Below are positions 62,873 through 64,000 of a DNA stretch of 64,000 nucleotides, piece by piece. Origin of the DNA: Fibrisoma limi BUZ 3 (GTDB lineage: Bacteria > Bacteroidota > Bacteroidia > Cytophagales > Spirosomataceae). The notes beneath the pieces are model-generated. The model searched no databases and had not been told where the DNA came from. It worked only from the letters and a program-made list of their open reading frames with translations. Every line of letters begins with the position of its first letter. Within the stretch, counting starts at the first letter, position 1. Made by a program: the position numbers and the translations under genes. Location of the stretch: contig NZ_CAIT01000003.1 of NCBI RefSeq assembly GCF_000296815.2, positions 1 through 64,000 on the forward strand, given 5' to 3'.

Positions 62873-64000
62873 ATGTCGAAGACGTTCCAATCCATAAATC
62901 CGTATACACTTCACGTTATTCAGGAGTTCGCCGAAGAAACGTCGGCGCAGGTAGACGCCAGGCTGGCGCAGGCCACTGAAACCCAACGAACATGGGTTAG
63001 CCGCTCGTTTGCTGAACGGGGTGAGTTGTTTCGCCAACTGGGTACGTATCTGCGCGATAACCGGCAGCGACTGGCCGAACTGATAACCGCCGAGATGGGA
63101 AAAATCTTGTCGGAATCGCTGGGCGAGGTGGATAAATGTGCCGGGCAGTGCGACTACTACGCCGACAACGCCGAACGCCTGCTTCAGCCGGACATCATTC
63201 CGACCGATGCGCAGGAGAGCCGGGTGGTGTATGAACCGGTGGGAGTAGTGCTGGCTATCATGCCCTGGAATTTTCCGTTCTGGCAGGTGTTCCGGTATTC
63301 GGTTCCAGCCCTGATGGCGGGCAACGTCACGCTGCTGAAACACGCCCCGAATGTATTCGGGTGCGCCATCGCAATTGAGGAAGCCTACCGGGCCGTGGGT
63401 TTTCCGGAAGGTGTTTTTCAGTCGCTTATCAGCGACGTTGATGCAGTGGAGCGGCTGCTGGCCGACAACCGCGTAGGCATGGTTACGCTTACCGGTAGCG
63501 AACGCGCCGGTTCAACAGTCGCCAGTCTGGCTGGGCGGAACATCAAAAAGTCAGTGCTGGAGCTGGGCGGCAGCGATGCGCTCATCGTTCTAAAAGACGC
63601 TGATCTGGATAAAGCCGCCGAGGCCGCCGTGCAGTCGCGGATGAGCAACGCCGGTCAGGTGTGCATTGCCGCCAAGCGGTTCCTGGTGGAGAAGCCGGTC
63701 AAAGCTGCTTTTACAGAGAAAGTGAAGGCGTTGATTGACGCCATGAAACAAGGCGACCCAACGCAGAACGATACGAAAATAGGGCCTCTGGCGCGGGTCG
63801 ATCTGGCCGAACAGCTCGAACGGCAACTGCAAACGGCGCTCAACGAAGGCGCTACGTTGCTGTCGGGTGGCGAACGTCGGGATGCTAATTTCCAGCCGAC
63901 ACTGCTGGATAACGTATCGCCGGATTCGGTCGTGTTTCGGGAAGAAACGTTTGGGCCACTGGCGGCCATCACCGAAGTGGCTGATGAAGCCGAGGCCGTC
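62873..64000 (+). CDS. NAD(P)-dependent aldehyde dehydrogenase, partial (runs off the window)
   Basis: At least 376 residues with no stop before the window ends. It resembles succinate-semialdehyde dehydrogenases (GabD/Sad type): [22 protein letters not shown] with the conserved Asn, TGSERAG at the cofactor site, [16 protein letters not shown] with the general base Glu, and [13 protein letters not shown] with the catalytic Cys (about 262). ATG 62873 gives a family-like N-terminus (FQSINPYT). The exact substrate is a guess. It is divergent from GlgE. Confidence 0.92.
   Translation, partial: MSKTFQSINPYTLHVIQEFAEETSAQVDARLAQATETQRTWVSRSFAERGELFRQLGTYLRDNRQRLAELITAEMGKILSESLGEVDKCAGQCDYYADNAERLLQPDIIPTDAQESRVVYEPVGVVLAIMPWNFPFWQVFRYSVPALMAGNVTLLKHAPNVFGCAIAIEEAYRAVGFPEGVFQSLISDVDAVERLLADNRVGMVTLTGSERAGSTVASLAGRNIKKSVLELGGSDALIVLKDADLDKAAEAAVQSRMSNAGQVCIAAKRFLVEKPVKAAFTEKVKALIDAMKQGDPTQNDTKIGPLARVDLAEQLERQLQTALNEGATLLSGGERRDANFQPTLLDNVSPDSVVFREETFGPLAAITEVADEAEAV

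Noticed and set aside
62861-63972. Minus-strand open frames under the right-hand end
   Set aside because: They lie antisense to a clear aldehyde dehydrogenase with all its motifs on the plus strand.

Overview
The window looks like chromosome of a Bacteroidota bacterium of the Cytophagales, most like Spirosoma and its relatives. The evidence is a giant surface protein ending in a type IX secretion (gliding-type) C-terminal domain, two PorP/SprF proteins, a PorE-like TPR/propeller/OmpA protein, a LytS/LytTR pair with a periplasmic propeller, promoter boxes of the Bacteroidota kind (TTTG and TAnnTTTG), and moderately high GC. The genus is an inference; no rRNA or tRNA gene was seen.

Region 1 (1-20.4 kb) is a surface/type IX block: a ~4,100-residue repeat adhesin, PorP/SprF, a palindromic insertion and terminator, the PorE-like protein, then a convergent LytS-type kinase and LytTR regulator. 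Region 2 (20.7-23.5 kb) holds a single-domain globin and a minus-strand run of five small membrane or exported proteins of unknown function.

Region 3 (23.6-34.3 kb) is the most notable part: a class I lanthipeptide cluster read on the minus strand. It contains three short precursor genes with nearly identical leaders, two LanC cyclases, one full-length LanB dehydratase, a C39-peptidase ABC exporter and an HlyD-type adaptor. Each precursor has its own copy of a conserved promoter/leader block and is followed at once by a hairpin terminator, and [precursor + LanC] is a duplicated module. One precursor (33963-34136) is only 57 codons long and easy to miss.

Region 4 (34.4-51.3 kb) is mixed housekeeping and accessory: an orphan PorP/SprF, an AAA ATPase, thioredoxin-fold proteins (one apparently split by a frameshift), an iron-permease-like protein, an ABC exporter, a YefM-YoeB toxin-antitoxin pair, beta-carbonic anhydrase, exported sugar isomerase/oxidoreductase/NIPSNAP genes, a HAD phosphatase, an alpha-E protein, an outer-membrane protein and GlgB.

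Region 5 (51.3-57.8 kb) is a rearranged segment. A tandem duplication between cvfB and an Xaa-Pro aminopeptidase gene left a chimeric scar, an IS3-family element sits in that scar with a CCGG target duplication, and a separate 426-bp element with 65-bp inverted ends carries a small secreted-protein gene. Region 6 (57.9-64 kb) has an SDR oxidoreductase, a maltokinase and GlgE (with GlgB, most of the GlgE alpha-glucan pathway), and the start of an aldehyde dehydrogenase that runs off the window.
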